Below are positions 1 through 8,105 of a stretch of DNA of 64,000 nt, in pieces. A model generated the notes under the pieces. It did not search any database. It worked only from the letters and a program-made list of their open reading frames with translations, and was not told the origin of the DNA. Both the position numbers and the translations under genes were made by a program. Every line of letters starts with the position of its first letter. Positions within the stretch are counted from its first letter, which is position 1. Source of the stretch: Pseudomonas sp. FEN (GTDB taxonomy: Bacteria; Pseudomonadota; Gammaproteobacteria; Pseudomonadales; Pseudomonadaceae); assembly GCF_904067045.1 (NCBI RefSeq), contig NZ_CAJFDC010000036.1, positions 884,001-948,000 of the forward strand. Reading direction: 5' to 3'.

Positions 1-1175
1 CCGCGTTGCAGGCGCGCAAGGAAATGACCGAGCAAGGCAACGACATCGTCGCACGCAGCGAAGCGCTGTATCAGATCCAGCTGGACCGTCGTGACAGCGA
101 GAGCGCCCAGGCCCGCACCCTGCAACTGGGCAGTACATTGCTGGCCTTGTTGGTCGGGATTCTCGCCGCCGTGATCATTACCCGGCAGATCACCCGGCCG
201 ATCCGCGAGACCCTCGGTGTGGTCGAGCGCATTGCCGCCGGCGACCTGACCCACAACCTGGTGGTGACCCGCCGCGATGAACTGGGCGTGTTGCAACAAG
301 GCATCCAGCGCATGGGCAGCACCCTGCGCGACCTGATCAGCGGCATCCGCGACGGCGTCACCCAGATCGCCAGCGCCGCCGAGGAGCTCTCGGCGGTCAC
401 CGAACAGACTAGTGCCGGAGTCAACAGCCAGAAAGTGGAGACCGACCAGGTCGCCACGGCCATGCACGAAATGACCGCCACCGTTCAGGAGGTCGCGCGC
501 AATGCCGAACAGGCCTCCCAGGCCGCGGCCGCGGCGGACGGTGAAGCCCGCGCGGGTGACAAGGTGGTCGGTGAGGCCATCGCCCAGATCGAACGCCTGG
601 CCACCGAAGTGGTGCGCTCGACCGAAGCCATGACCGTGTTGCAGCAGGAAAGCGACAAGATCGGCGCGGTCATGGACGTGATCAAGGCGGTGGCCGAACA
701 GACCAACCTGCTGGCACTCAACGCCGCCATCGAGGCGGCGCGGGCCGGTGAAGCCGGACGCGGGTTCGCGGTGGTGGCCGACGAAGTCCGCGGTCTGGCC
801 CAACGCACGCAGAAGTCCACCGAGGAAATCGAGGGCCTGGTGGCTGCCTTGCAAAACGGCACCCAGCAAGTGGCGAACGTGATGAATAACAGCCGCAGCC
901 TGACCGACAGCAGCGTCGCCCTGACCCGCAAGGCCGGCGCCTCACTGGAGAACATCACCCGCACGGTGTCAAACATCCAGTCGATGAACCAGCAGATCGC
1001 CGCGGCGGCCGAGCAGCAGAGCGCGGTGGCCGAGGAGATCAGCCGCAGTATCGTCAATGTGCGCGACGTGTCCGAACAGACCGCCGCCGCCAGCGACGAA
1101 ACCGCCGCCTCCAGCGTCGAACTGGCCCGCCTGGGCAATCAGCTACAGATGATGGTCAGCCACTTCCGCGTATAA
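1..1175 (+). CDS. Methyl-accepting chemotaxis protein, 3' part (5' end outside window)
   Basis: Inner-membrane chemoreceptor that relays ligand binding to CheA/CheW. The frame is open to the left edge, so the sensing domain is not visible and no start can be assigned. From N to C the visible part holds the end of a helix, one membrane segment (about bases 117-180, ending VIITRQITRPI), a HAMP linker (about 180-340) and a long cytoplasmic signalling hairpin. The hairpin tip EQTNLLALNAAIEAARAGE lies near 695-755 and is the most conserved part of the family. The protein ends SHFRV and shows no C-terminal CheR-docking pentapeptide. Ligand unknown. Family assignment is secure. Confidence 0.95.
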   Translation, partial: ALQARKEMTEQGNDIVARSEALYQIQLDRRDSESAQARTLQLGSTLLALLVGILAAVIITRQITRPIRETLGVVERIAAGDLTHNLVVTRRDELGVLQQGIQRMGSTLRDLISGIRDGVTQIASAAEELSAVTEQTSAGVNSQKVETDQVATAMHEMTATVQEVARNAEQASQAAAAADGEARAGDKVVGEAIAQIERLATEVVRSTEAMTVLQQESDKIGAVMDVIKAVAEQTNLLALNAAIEAARAGEAGRGFAVVADEVRGLAQRTQKSTEEIEGLVAALQNGTQQVANVMNNSRSLTDSSVALTRKAGASLENITRTVSNIQSMNQQIAAAAEQQSAVAEEISRSIVNVRDVSEQTAAASDETAASSVELARLGNQLQMMVSHFRV

Positions 1176-1240
1176 CGCCATGGCCTCGCGATGCCCCACG
1201 GAACGGAATCAGTGGCGCGGGGGCCGCAACGAAGGTGCTG

Positions 1241-1609
1241 TCAGGCGCAAATCGCGTTGGTAAACACCAGCCGGTTACCGAATGGATCATAGAGGGTCAT
1301 GTCCAGGCTTCCCCAGGGCATGGCCTGGATCTCAAGCGGTGCGGCGCCCGTCGCCTTGTCCAGCAAGCGCGCCCTGAACCCCTCCAGTTCGTCGGTTTCG
1401 ATACGCAGCGCCGCCCCCGGCGCCGCATCGCCAGTGTGCTCGCTCAGGTGCAGCACGCAATCGCCCCGGGACACTTGCAGGTACAACGGAAACCCGGGCT
1501 CGAAACGATGCTGCCAATCGACGCGGAAGCCAAGGAAGTCAACGTAGAACGCCAACGCCTTGCCCTCGTCGTCGATACGCAAGACGGGCGTGGTTTTACC
1601 GAAGCTCAT
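1241..1609 (-). CDS. VOC-superfamily protein (glyoxalase/bleomycin resistance-like)
   Basis: A 122-residue single-domain protein of the vicinal-oxygen-chelate fold. It begins MSFGKTTPVLRI and has the family's paired beta-alpha-beta pattern: FYVDFLGFRVDW near residue 22, then LRIETDELEGF and DMTLYDPFGNRLVF near the C-terminus. The closing DPxGNxLxF motif is typical of bleomycin-resistance-like members; the late Glu/His metal ligands of true glyoxalase I are not obvious, so substrate and metal use are unknown. An AGGAAG precedes the ATG at 1607-1609. It stands alone, convergent with the chemoreceptor. Enzyme, binding protein or drug-sequestering role cannot be told apart from sequence. Confidence 0.85.
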   Translation of the reverse strand: MSFGKTTPVLRIDDEGKALAFYVDFLGFRVDWQHRFEPGFPLYLQVSRGDCVLHLSEHTGDAAPGAALRIETDELEGFRARLLDKATGAAPLEIQAMPWGSLDMTLYDPFGNRLVFTNAICA

Positions 1610-1740
1610 GAGGGGGTCTTCCTGGCTACCTGAATCAAAGCGCTTCGGCCTGGAAAACAGATTCTTTAATAGCTAGGTGCCAGCACCGCCAAAAGAGCGA
1701 ACCCGGTCGCAAAAACCGCGTCGTAAAGCCCCCGGCGCCC

Positions 1741-2634
1741 TCACACCATCTCGTTGAGGATCCACTCGGTCACCGAGGTCCGCTTGGGCACCCAGCCCAG
1801 CAATTCGCGGGCCTTCCGGCCACGCACCCGGCTGTTGGAGCCCAGGCCGTAGTTGGCCATTTCATAACCCCACTCGGCTTCGGCATCGGCCAGCGGCCAG
1901 TCTTGCTGCTCGCCCAGGTGCAGGGCGCGGGCCATGGCGCGGGTCATATCGATAAACGCGGCCTCGCCGCTTTCCACGAAATAGAAGGTGCCCGCCGGCG
2001 TCTTCGTCAGCGCCAGCAGGTACAACGCCACCACATCGTCGATATGCACGTTGGACCAGATGTTCCGGCCACTGCCGACATGACGCACCACACCACTCTT
2101 GCGTGCCTGCTTGAGCAGCCGCGGCAACTGCACGCTATCGCGCTTCACACCCAGGCTGTGACCGTAGATCAGTGTGTTGCAGAGCACCGCCGAACGCACG
2201 CCGAACGCGGCCGCGCCCAACACCAGGTTGTCGATGGCCACGCGGGCGGCCTTGTCGACGGTCGGTTCGGGCAGGTGATCTTCGTAGTAGATGTTGTCGC
2301 TGGCCAAGCCACCGGAGGCATCGCCGACGATGCTTGAGCCGCTGGTGTGCAGCAAGACCTTGTCGGAACCGCGCAGGGCGCCGAGCAAGGCTTCGACCGC
2401 GCCACGATGGTCGCTGCTGGCGGCGTTGATCACCGCGTCGGCCTGACGCGCCTGTTCGGCGAGCAGCAGGCTGTCATCCAGGCTGCCGATGACCGGAGCA
2501 ATGCCCAGGTGACGCATTGCTTCGGCCTGTTCGGCGCTGCGCACAAGCCCCGTGACCCGATGCCCGGCCTTGACCAGGCCCGTGGCGATGGAGCCGCCGA
2601 TAAAGCCGGCGGCGCCGGTAATGAAAACGTTCAT
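1741..2634 (-). CDS. NAD-dependent epimerase/dehydratase family protein
   Basis: Extended short-chain dehydrogenase of 297 residues. The N-terminus MNVFITGAAGFIGGSIATGLVKAGH carries the GxxGxxG NAD(P)-binding glycines; LLHTSGSSIVG corresponds to the active-site serine strand. The usual YxxxK is not obvious: the region reads YYEDHLPEPTVDKAARVA, so catalysis may be atypical. I place the start at 2634 because GGAG sits about 8 bases upstream there; the open frame continues to 2712 without such a site. A LysR gene ends 79 bp upstream on the same strand, so co-transcription or regulation by it is possible. Likely acts on a nucleoside-sugar-like or small carbonyl substrate; specific reaction unknown. 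Confidence 0.85.
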   Translation of the reverse strand: MNVFITGAAGFIGGSIATGLVKAGHRVTGLVRSAEQAEAMRHLGIAPVIGSLDDSLLLAEQARQADAVINAASSDHRGAVEALLGALRGSDKVLLHTSGSSIVGDASGGLASDNIYYEDHLPEPTVDKAARVAIDNLVLGAAAFGVRSAVLCNTLIYGHSLGVKRDSVQLPRLLKQARKSGVVRHVGSGRNIWSNVHIDDVVALYLLALTKTPAGTFYFVESGEAAFIDMTRAMARALHLGEQQDWPLADAEAEWGYEMANYGLGSNSRVRGRKARELLGWVPKRTSVTEWILNEMV

Positions 2635-2713
2635 GGTGAGACTCCGTGCAGGGGTAAGTAATCGATCCAGTATCGAAGACTTATCCGTGCCGAATAAGCC
2701 GGCATGGCCCAAT

Positions 2714-3667
2714 TCACTCTTGCGCGGGAGTCACGAATTGCCTGAGAACATTGTCTTGACCAACAAGCACTGGAGCGGCGTAACCCGCCAGCTTGTCCTG
2801 GATAAAATCGAGGAAGCACTGAATCCGCAACGCCAGTTGCGAGTTGCGGTAGTACACCGCGTGAATCGGCTGGCGATAACCGCTATTGGCTTCGGGCAGG
2901 ATCACCCGCAGGCGCCCGGAGTGGATATCCTGGTGGGTCATGAAGTGCGACAGGCAGACAATGCCCTGTCCTTCCAGCGCCAACTGGCGCAAGGTCTCGC
3001 CGCTGGACGCGCTGATACCCGGCTGGATCTGCCAGCGGTCGCCCTGGGCATGCCGCAACGGCCAGTGGTTCAGGCTTTCGGTCTGGGTGAACCCAAGCAG
3101 CGTGTGCCCGGACAACTCGCTGACGCTGGCCGGCACCCCATGCCGCTCCAGATACGCGGGACTGGCGAGGATATTCAGCGGGCTGCTGCCCAGGGAGCGC
3201 GCATGCAGGGTCGAGTCCGCCAGGTTACCGATACGAATGGCGACATCGGTACTTTGCTCCAGCAGATCGATAATCAGATCGTTGCTGTTGAGTTCCAGCT
3301 GGATATCCGGGTACAGGCGACGAAACTCCGCGATATAGGGCACCACCGCATGCAGCATGAAGGGCGAGGCGGCATTGATCCGCAGGCGTCCGGAGGGTGT
3401 CTGCTGACGCAGGGACAGGCGCTCTTCCAGCTCATCCATCTGCGCCAGGATCTGCTTGGCCCGCTCGAAGAAGAACTTGCCCTCCTCGGTCAGGTCCATG
3501 CGCCGCGTGGTGCGATTGATCAAGGTGATTTCCAGCTTGGCCTCGAGCCGCGACAGGCTGCGACTGACCGCCGAGGGAGTCTGGCCGACCTGTTCGGCCG
3601 CGGCGGAAATCGAGCCGCACTCGATCACGCACACGAAGATCTGCAATTCATCGGATCTGGCTTTCAC
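2714..3667 (-). CDS. LysR-family transcriptional regulator
   Basis: A 317-residue regulator with an N-terminal winged helix-turn-helix (DELQIFVCVIECGSISAAAEQVGQTPSAVSRSLSRLEAKL, first about 60 residues) and a two-lobed effector domain. It belongs to the CrgA/aaeR-like subgroup, recognised by RTTRRMDLTEEG and GRLRINAASPF. The start is taken as GTG at 3665-3667, preceded by GAGGAACG; upstream ATGs in the frame lack a ribosome site and add a non-homologous leader. It lies on the same strand as, and just upstream of, the epimerase gene, which is a plausible target. Effector unknown. Confidence 0.9.
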   Translation of the reverse strand: MKARSDELQIFVCVIECGSISAAAEQVGQTPSAVSRSLSRLEAKLEITLINRTTRRMDLTEEGKFFFERAKQILAQMDELEERLSLRQQTPSGRLRINAASPFMLHAVVPYIAEFRRLYPDIQLELNSNDLIIDLLEQSTDVAIRIGNLADSTLHARSLGSSPLNILASPAYLERHGVPASVSELSGHTLLGFTQTESLNHWPLRHAQGDRWQIQPGISASSGETLRQLALEGQGIVCLSHFMTHQDIHSGRLRVILPEANSGYRQPIHAVYYRNSQLALRIQCFLDFIQDKLAGYAAPVLVGQDNVLRQFVTPAQE

Positions 3668-3809
3668 CGCCGTTCCTCGTTGGAAAAACAGCCTTGATAG
3701 TAGCCGCCCCTTGCATTGAAACCCATGGCTTTTGCTCAAAGCACATGAATAGCCAAGCAATTGTTGCCTAGGTTTTTGTGGCCAGCGGAACGGCTCCCCC
3801 CTTCTTCGG

Positions 3810-4583
3810 CTAGCCGCCGCTCAGCAAGTGCCCGCCCAGCAGGCCCAGGCCGATAAAAAATACCCGTTTGAACAGCACGGCACTGACCCGCTGACGCAGC
3901 CATTGCCCCAGCAGCATGCCGAGGAGAGCGGGAACCAGGACCAGCAACGAGGCGCCGAGGGCACCGTCGCCCAACGCACCACGCCAGAACAGGCCGAGCG
4001 CCAGTGCCAGGGTCGATACGCTGAACGACAGGCCCAGCGCCTGCACCAGCTCATCCTTGTTCAACCCCAGCGCTTGCAGGTAAGGCACGGCGGGAATGAC
4101 GAACACGCCGGTGGCCGAGGTGATGATGCCCGTGACCAGCCCACACGCCGGGCCCAACCAACGCTCCAGGCCGGCACCAACCCGCAGCGGTGGCAGGAAC
4201 AGGCCGCTCAAGGCATACAGCAGCAAGGCCGCGCCCAGTGCCCGCACCACCCCATGACCGCCGTCCATCCCGCCCAGCCACAGCGTGCCACCGGCAGTAC
4301 CGAGGAAGATCGCCAGCAACATCGGCCATAACCGCCGGAGCAGGCTCGACAGATGTCCACCCGCCGCCAGTTGCCAGACATTGGTCAGGGTCGCTGGAAT
4401 GATCAACAAGGCCGCAGCCTGCGTCGGAGCCATAGCCAGGCCGAGCAAACCCATGGCAACCGTTGGCAGCCCGAGGCCGATCACGCCCTTGACCATGCCC
4501 GCCAGCAGAAAGGTGCCCAGTACCAGTAGAGAAAGGGTCAGGCCCAGGTTCTGGTAAAACTCGAGAAGTGTTTTCATGGGCAT
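3810..4583 (-). CDS. Sulfite exporter TauE/SafE (TSUP) family permease
   Basis: A 257-residue, almost wholly hydrophobic inner-membrane protein with about eight membrane segments arranged as two internal repeats, as in TSUP permeases that move small sulfur- or carbon-containing anions. GMVKGVIGLGLPTVAMGLL near residue 28 is the family signature, and its counterpart LVTGIITSATGVFVIPAVPYLQALG lies in the second half. The start may be 4583 or the ATG at 4577. It is divergent from a LysR gene 196 bp away, the usual arrangement for a regulator and its transporter target. Substrate not predictable. Confidence 0.9.
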   Translation of the reverse strand: MPMKTLLEFYQNLGLTLSLLVLGTFLLAGMVKGVIGLGLPTVAMGLLGLAMAPTQAAALLIIPATLTNVWQLAAGGHLSSLLRRLWPMLLAIFLGTAGGTLWLGGMDGGHGVVRALGAALLLYALSGLFLPPLRVGAGLERWLGPACGLVTGIITSATGVFVIPAVPYLQALGLNKDELVQALGLSFSVSTLALALGLFWRGALGDGALGASLLVLVPALLGMLLGQWLRQRVSAVLFKRVFFIGLGLLGGHLLSGG

Positions 4584-4661
4584 AGGCTGAACCCGGGCGA
4601 CGAGTTTGAAAATCTGCCATCCGTTGAGCTAGCCTCTTGAATAGCAAGAGACAGACTCAAC

Positions 4662-4748
4662 CTGTAGAAGCCAGCTTGCTGGCGATGAGGCCCTTGGGTC
4701 TTGCCTTGCCCTTATGGTCGCCATCGCCAGCAAGCTGGCCCCTACGGT
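4662..4748. repeat. REP pair (BIME), CCAGCTTGCTGGCGATG type
   Basis: Two inverted arms, CCAGCTTGCTGGCGATG at 4670-4686 and its exact reverse complement at 4722-4738, enclose a 35-base spacer. The pair occupies the space between the divergent TauE and LysR genes. Confidence 0.85.
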
Positions 4749-4762
4749 TTTTTTTGGGGGGG
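4748..4762. other. T8-G7 homopolymer run between TauE and LysR
   Basis: Eight T followed by seven G lie immediately after the REP pair and 17 bases before the LysR start codon. Such runs are unusual in this G+C-rich DNA and could be slippage-prone or a sequencing artefact. Confidence 0.7.
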
Positions 4763-4779
4763 CACACTGAATCGAGCGT

Positions 4780-5718
4780 ATGAACATGCACTTCGACCTG
4801 ATCGACCTTCAGTTGCATCTGAACATCCTCGATGCCGGCAACATCACCGCCGGGGCCGCGCGCAGTCACTTGTCATTGCCGGCCGCCAGTGCGCGGATAC
4901 GGGCTCTGGAAGCGTCCCTTGGCACACCGCTGTTCCTGCGCGGTCGCCGGGGTGTCAGCCCCACGCCCGCCGGCAAGGCCCTGGTCCAGCATGCCCGGCT
5001 GATGCTGCGACAAGCCGAACGCCTGCGCCAGGACCTGGCCGAGTACGCCCGAGGCGTGAAAGGCCAGGTCCGCCTGCTGGGCAACAGCGCGGCGATCAGC
5101 GAATACCTGCCGGAACGGCTCGCCGACTTCCTGCACAGCCACCCCCATATCGATATCGACCTGCAGGAGCTGCCCAGCCTGCGCATTGTTCACAGCATCA
5201 GCCAGGGGGCGGCGGAGATGGGTATCGTCTCCGACGCCGTGGATACCCGGGACTTGCAGACCCGCTACTTTTGCGATGACCCATTGGTGGTGGCGATCCC
5301 TCGGGACCACCCTTTGGCGCGGCAACCGCACTTGCGCTTCAACGATACCTTGCACCACGAACAGGTCGGCCTGCCTGCAAGCAGCGCCCTGGCGGTGTAC
5401 CTCGAAGAGCAGGCCCTGCACCTGGGGATGCGCCTGCAACTGCGGGTACGGGCCGACGGCTTCGACGGCGCGTTGCGCATGATCGCCCGTGGTGCCGGTC
5501 CCGGCATCGTGCCCCAGGCGACCCTGCGGCGCTGGCCGGGCGTTGCCCCCTTTATCAGCCGCCCACTGCCCGAACCCTGGGCCCGGCGCAAGCTGCTGCT
5601 GTGCGCCCGCGCGTTCGAACACCTGCCGGGTTACGCCCGGACCTTGCTCGAGGCGTTATGCGCTCATGGGCAGGTCGATGTCGAACCTGGACAACCGCTC
5701 CACGCCGACGACCGCTAG
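4780..5718 (+). CDS. LysR-family transcriptional regulator (divergent from TauE)
   Basis: A 312-residue regulator. The N-terminal helix-turn-helix region reads DLIDLQLHLNILDAGNITAGAARSHLSLPAASARIRALEASLGTPLFLRGRRG; the PAAS recognition helix and LFxRxRRGVxPTxAG are typical of LysR proteins. The remainder is the periplasmic-binding-protein-like effector domain. Starts at 4780 and 4786 are both possible. Divergent placement next to the exporter suggests it controls that gene and itself. The promoter region between them contains the REP pair and the T8-G7 run. Effector unknown. Confidence 0.9.
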   Translation: MNMHFDLIDLQLHLNILDAGNITAGAARSHLSLPAASARIRALEASLGTPLFLRGRRGVSPTPAGKALVQHARLMLRQAERLRQDLAEYARGVKGQVRLLGNSAAISEYLPERLADFLHSHPHIDIDLQELPSLRIVHSISQGAAEMGIVSDAVDTRDLQTRYFCDDPLVVAIPRDHPLARQPHLRFNDTLHHEQVGLPASSALAVYLEEQALHLGMRLQLRVRADGFDGALRMIARGAGPGIVPQATLRRWPGVAPFISRPLPEPWARRKLLLCARAFEHLPGYARTLLEALCAHGQVDVEPGQPLHADDR

Positions 5719-5757
5719 GGTGCAGGCTTCCTCACCAACCTGCGCCCGGAGCCCAGC

Positions 5758-6105
5758 ATGTCCAATCCACCGATCACCGTTCTGCGCGACACCCATCCGT
5801 TGCCGGTCCTCGATGCCTGCAAATGGGAAAAACTGGCGGGCGACCCGCACACCGTCAACCTCAACGCCTACACCAGCGAAGACGGCAGCAAGATCATGGG
5901 CACCTGGATCTGCACTCCGGGCAAATGGCGGGTCGACTACGTGAAGTGGGAATACTGCCACTTCCAGGAAGGCTACTGCATCATCACCCCGGACGGCCTG
6001 GCCCCGATTCACCTGCGCGCCGGCGATATCTTCGTGGTCGAGCCCGGAATGAAAGGCACCTGGGAAGTCGTGGAAACCGTGCGCAAGTACTTCGTCTTCG
6101 CCTGA
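5758..6105 (+). CDS. Cupin-domain protein (DUF861/Cupin_3 type)
   Basis: A 115-residue single-cupin beta-barrel. The core reads KIMGTWICTPGKWRVDYVKWEYCHFQEGYCIITPDG followed by LRAGDIFVVEPGMKGTWEVVETVRKYFVF, the pattern of the DUF861 group that includes small proteins related to ureidoglycine aminohydrolase. The usual metal-binding histidines are only partly present, so a catalytic role is uncertain. It follows the LysR gene by 39 bp on the same strand and may be co-transcribed. It is convergent with the NCS1 permease, whose nitrogen-compound theme may be related, but that is inference. Confidence 0.85.
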   Translation: MSNPPITVLRDTHPLPVLDACKWEKLAGDPHTVNLNAYTSEDGSKIMGTWICTPGKWRVDYVKWEYCHFQEGYCIITPDGLAPIHLRAGDIFVVEPGMKGTWEVVETVRKYFVFA

Positions 6106-6188
6106 TTGCGCGGCGCCGGGACCGGACACCGCCCTTCGCCGCCAGCGAAACGACGCCCGCCCCGGCCACGTCGTTTCGCCCGGCCCCG

Positions 6189-7667
6189 CTAGACCGACTC
6201 GCCGAGCGGCGCAAGCGCCGCTCCCAGGCGATTTGCCAGCACGTAGAGCAGCGCGGCGCTGCCGGCACCGATCAACCACCCCCAGTCGCCGACATTGAAA
6301 ATCAAGCCGAAAGCTCCCAGCAACGCCAAGCCGATCGATAGACTCCCCGACACAATCAGCGCGAACAAGGCTTTGATGTTCCAGCCGCCCTCGAAAAACA
6401 ACGAACCATCAGGCGACAGGCTGTACAGATCCTCCAGCTTGATGACCTGCCGCTTCACCAGGTAATAGTCGGCGACCATGATGCCGAACATCGGCCCCAA
6501 TACGGCGCCGAAGATACTCACGAATAGAGTGATTGCCTGGGGACTCGACACGAACAGCCAGGGGCAGACCAGCACCGAGAGGATCGAGGTAATCAGGCCA
6601 CCCAGCTTGAAGTTGATTTTCTGCGGCGCGAGATTGGCGATGTCATAGGCGGGCGAGACGAAGTTGGCCACGATGTTGATCCCCATGGTGGCGACGATGA
6701 ACGTGAGCGCACCGATGATCGAGACCAGTGGGTTGTTGATCTTCTCGACAATCAGCACCGGGTCCATGATGGCCTCGCCGAAGACCTTCATCGAACCGCC
6801 GGTGACAATGACCGTGATGATCGCAAAGACGAGGAAGTTCACCGGCAGGCCCCAGAAGTTGCCCTTTTTCATCACCGCCTCACTCTTGGCGAAGCGGGAA
6901 AAATCGCCGAAGTTCAGCAGCAACGCGGCGAAGTAGGCCACGATCAGCATCGCCGCGCTGGCCATCAGGCCGATCGACTCCAGGCCCGTGAAGTGCTTAT
7001 CCGAAAACTGCATCGAAAAACTGTCCATGCCCGTCTTCGAAATCATCCAGCCGGCCAGCACGAACATGACCAGATAGACCACCGGGCCGCAGAAATCGAT
7101 AAATTTGCGGATCGTCTCCATCCCGGCGAGGAAGATCACCAACTGAAAGAACCACATGAAGGCGAAACTGATCCAGCCCAGCGTGGACAGTCCCAGCAGA
7201 CTGTTGTGGGTGAAATCCTGCGCCGCGGGCAGCAGCGCGATCACCAGCACCTGCACGGCCTTGGAGGCGAAATAGGTCTGCACCCCGTACCAGACGATTC
7301 CCACGACCCCGCGCACGATCGCGGCGAGATTGGCGCCCATGACGCCGAAAGACATGCGCGCGACCACCGGAAACGGAATGCCGTACTTTTGCGACGGCTT
7401 GCCGATCAGGTTCATCAGGAAATAGACAATGGTGATCCCGACGATCATCGAGAGCAGCACCTGCCAGCCCGTCAGCCCGAGAAAGAACAGGCTGGCGGCA
7501 AAGGTATAGCCACCGACCGAATGCACGTCGGACATCCACATCGAGAACAGGCTGAACGTCCCCCAGGTGCGTCCCTCCGGCGCCGTGGGGGCGAGGTCCC
7601 GGTTATAGAGCTGGGCGTGCGCGCCGGTGATGACCACCACCGGGACTTGATTTGCATCGATCGACAT
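6189..7667 (-). CDS. NCS1-family nucleobase/allantoin-type permease
   Basis: A 492-residue inner-membrane symporter with about 12 membrane segments. The start region holds NRDLAPTAPEGRTWGTFSLFSMWMSDVHSVGGYTFAASLF, the NCS1 family signature found in cytosine, uracil, hydantoin and allantoin carriers. I choose the ATG at 7665-7667 because GGGAGT lies 8 bases upstream; the frame runs on to 7694. A -24/-12 promoter (7767-7782) is about 100 bases upstream, suggesting expression under nitrogen limitation through sigma-54. Substrate cannot be fixed: purine, pyrimidine, hydantoin and allantoin carriers share this signature. Confidence 0.9.
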   Translation of the reverse strand: MSIDANQVPVVVITGAHAQLYNRDLAPTAPEGRTWGTFSLFSMWMSDVHSVGGYTFAASLFFLGLTGWQVLLSMIVGITIVYFLMNLIGKPSQKYGIPFPVVARMSFGVMGANLAAIVRGVVGIVWYGVQTYFASKAVQVLVIALLPAAQDFTHNSLLGLSTLGWISFAFMWFFQLVIFLAGMETIRKFIDFCGPVVYLVMFVLAGWMISKTGMDSFSMQFSDKHFTGLESIGLMASAAMLIVAYFAALLLNFGDFSRFAKSEAVMKKGNFWGLPVNFLVFAIITVIVTGGSMKVFGEAIMDPVLIVEKINNPLVSIIGALTFIVATMGINIVANFVSPAYDIANLAPQKINFKLGGLITSILSVLVCPWLFVSSPQAITLFVSIFGAVLGPMFGIMVADYYLVKRQVIKLEDLYSLSPDGSLFFEGGWNIKALFALIVSGSLSIGLALLGAFGLIFNVGDWGWLIGAGSAALLYVLANRLGAALAPLGESV

Positions 7668-7766
7668 TGGGCTGACTCCCATGATTTTTCGCATTCTGAT
7701 TGGCGTTATTTTGAATACATAGGCGAGCGATATTGGTCACAACCTCAAGCCCGATAAACACGCATC

Positions 7767-7782
7767 AGCAAAATACGCGCCA
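7767..7782 (-). promoter_or_regulatory. Sigma-54 (-24/-12) promoter of the NCS1 permease
   Basis: On the minus strand this reads TGGCGCGTATTTTGCT. It matches the sigma-54 consensus TGGCACGNNNNTTGCW at all fixed positions but one, including the invariant GG and GC with correct 10-base spacing. Predicted transcript start is near 7756, giving a leader of roughly 90 bases. Confidence 0.75.
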
Positions 7783-8105
7783 GAAGAGCCATGCGCCGTC
7801 TTGTTCACACACGAAGGGCGGATCTTGAAGGGGCTGTGCGGCGCGACCATTGTTCGATTGGTGCGACCAAGCGCTTGAAAATGGATACATCAATCGATGC
7901 AAATTGTTCTTTATAGTGCTCGATCAGCGTAGACGCTTATTTTCAGAGCAAGGACATCGCAGCCTCTTTTGCGCTGCGAAATCGTGCTGAAGGTCATTTG
8001 GGCGATGGGCGGGGGGGACGGCTTGATGACAGCAAGGCGCGCGAGCGGTGCAGCCCTTGCGCCAATCTGGTGCCTGGGTTCGCTGACGCGCCCCAGGACT
8101 GAGGT
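7783..8105. other. Gene-free region upstream of the NCS1 promoter
   Basis: No credible gene. It contains a possible NtrC site TGCGCCAATCTGGTGCC (8058-8074; two mismatches to TGCACC-N5-GGTGCA) and a direct repeat of GCGACCA at about 7845 and 7862. A 61-codon frame at 7969-8154 has no ribosome site and overlaps polB, so it is not called. Confidence 0.5.
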
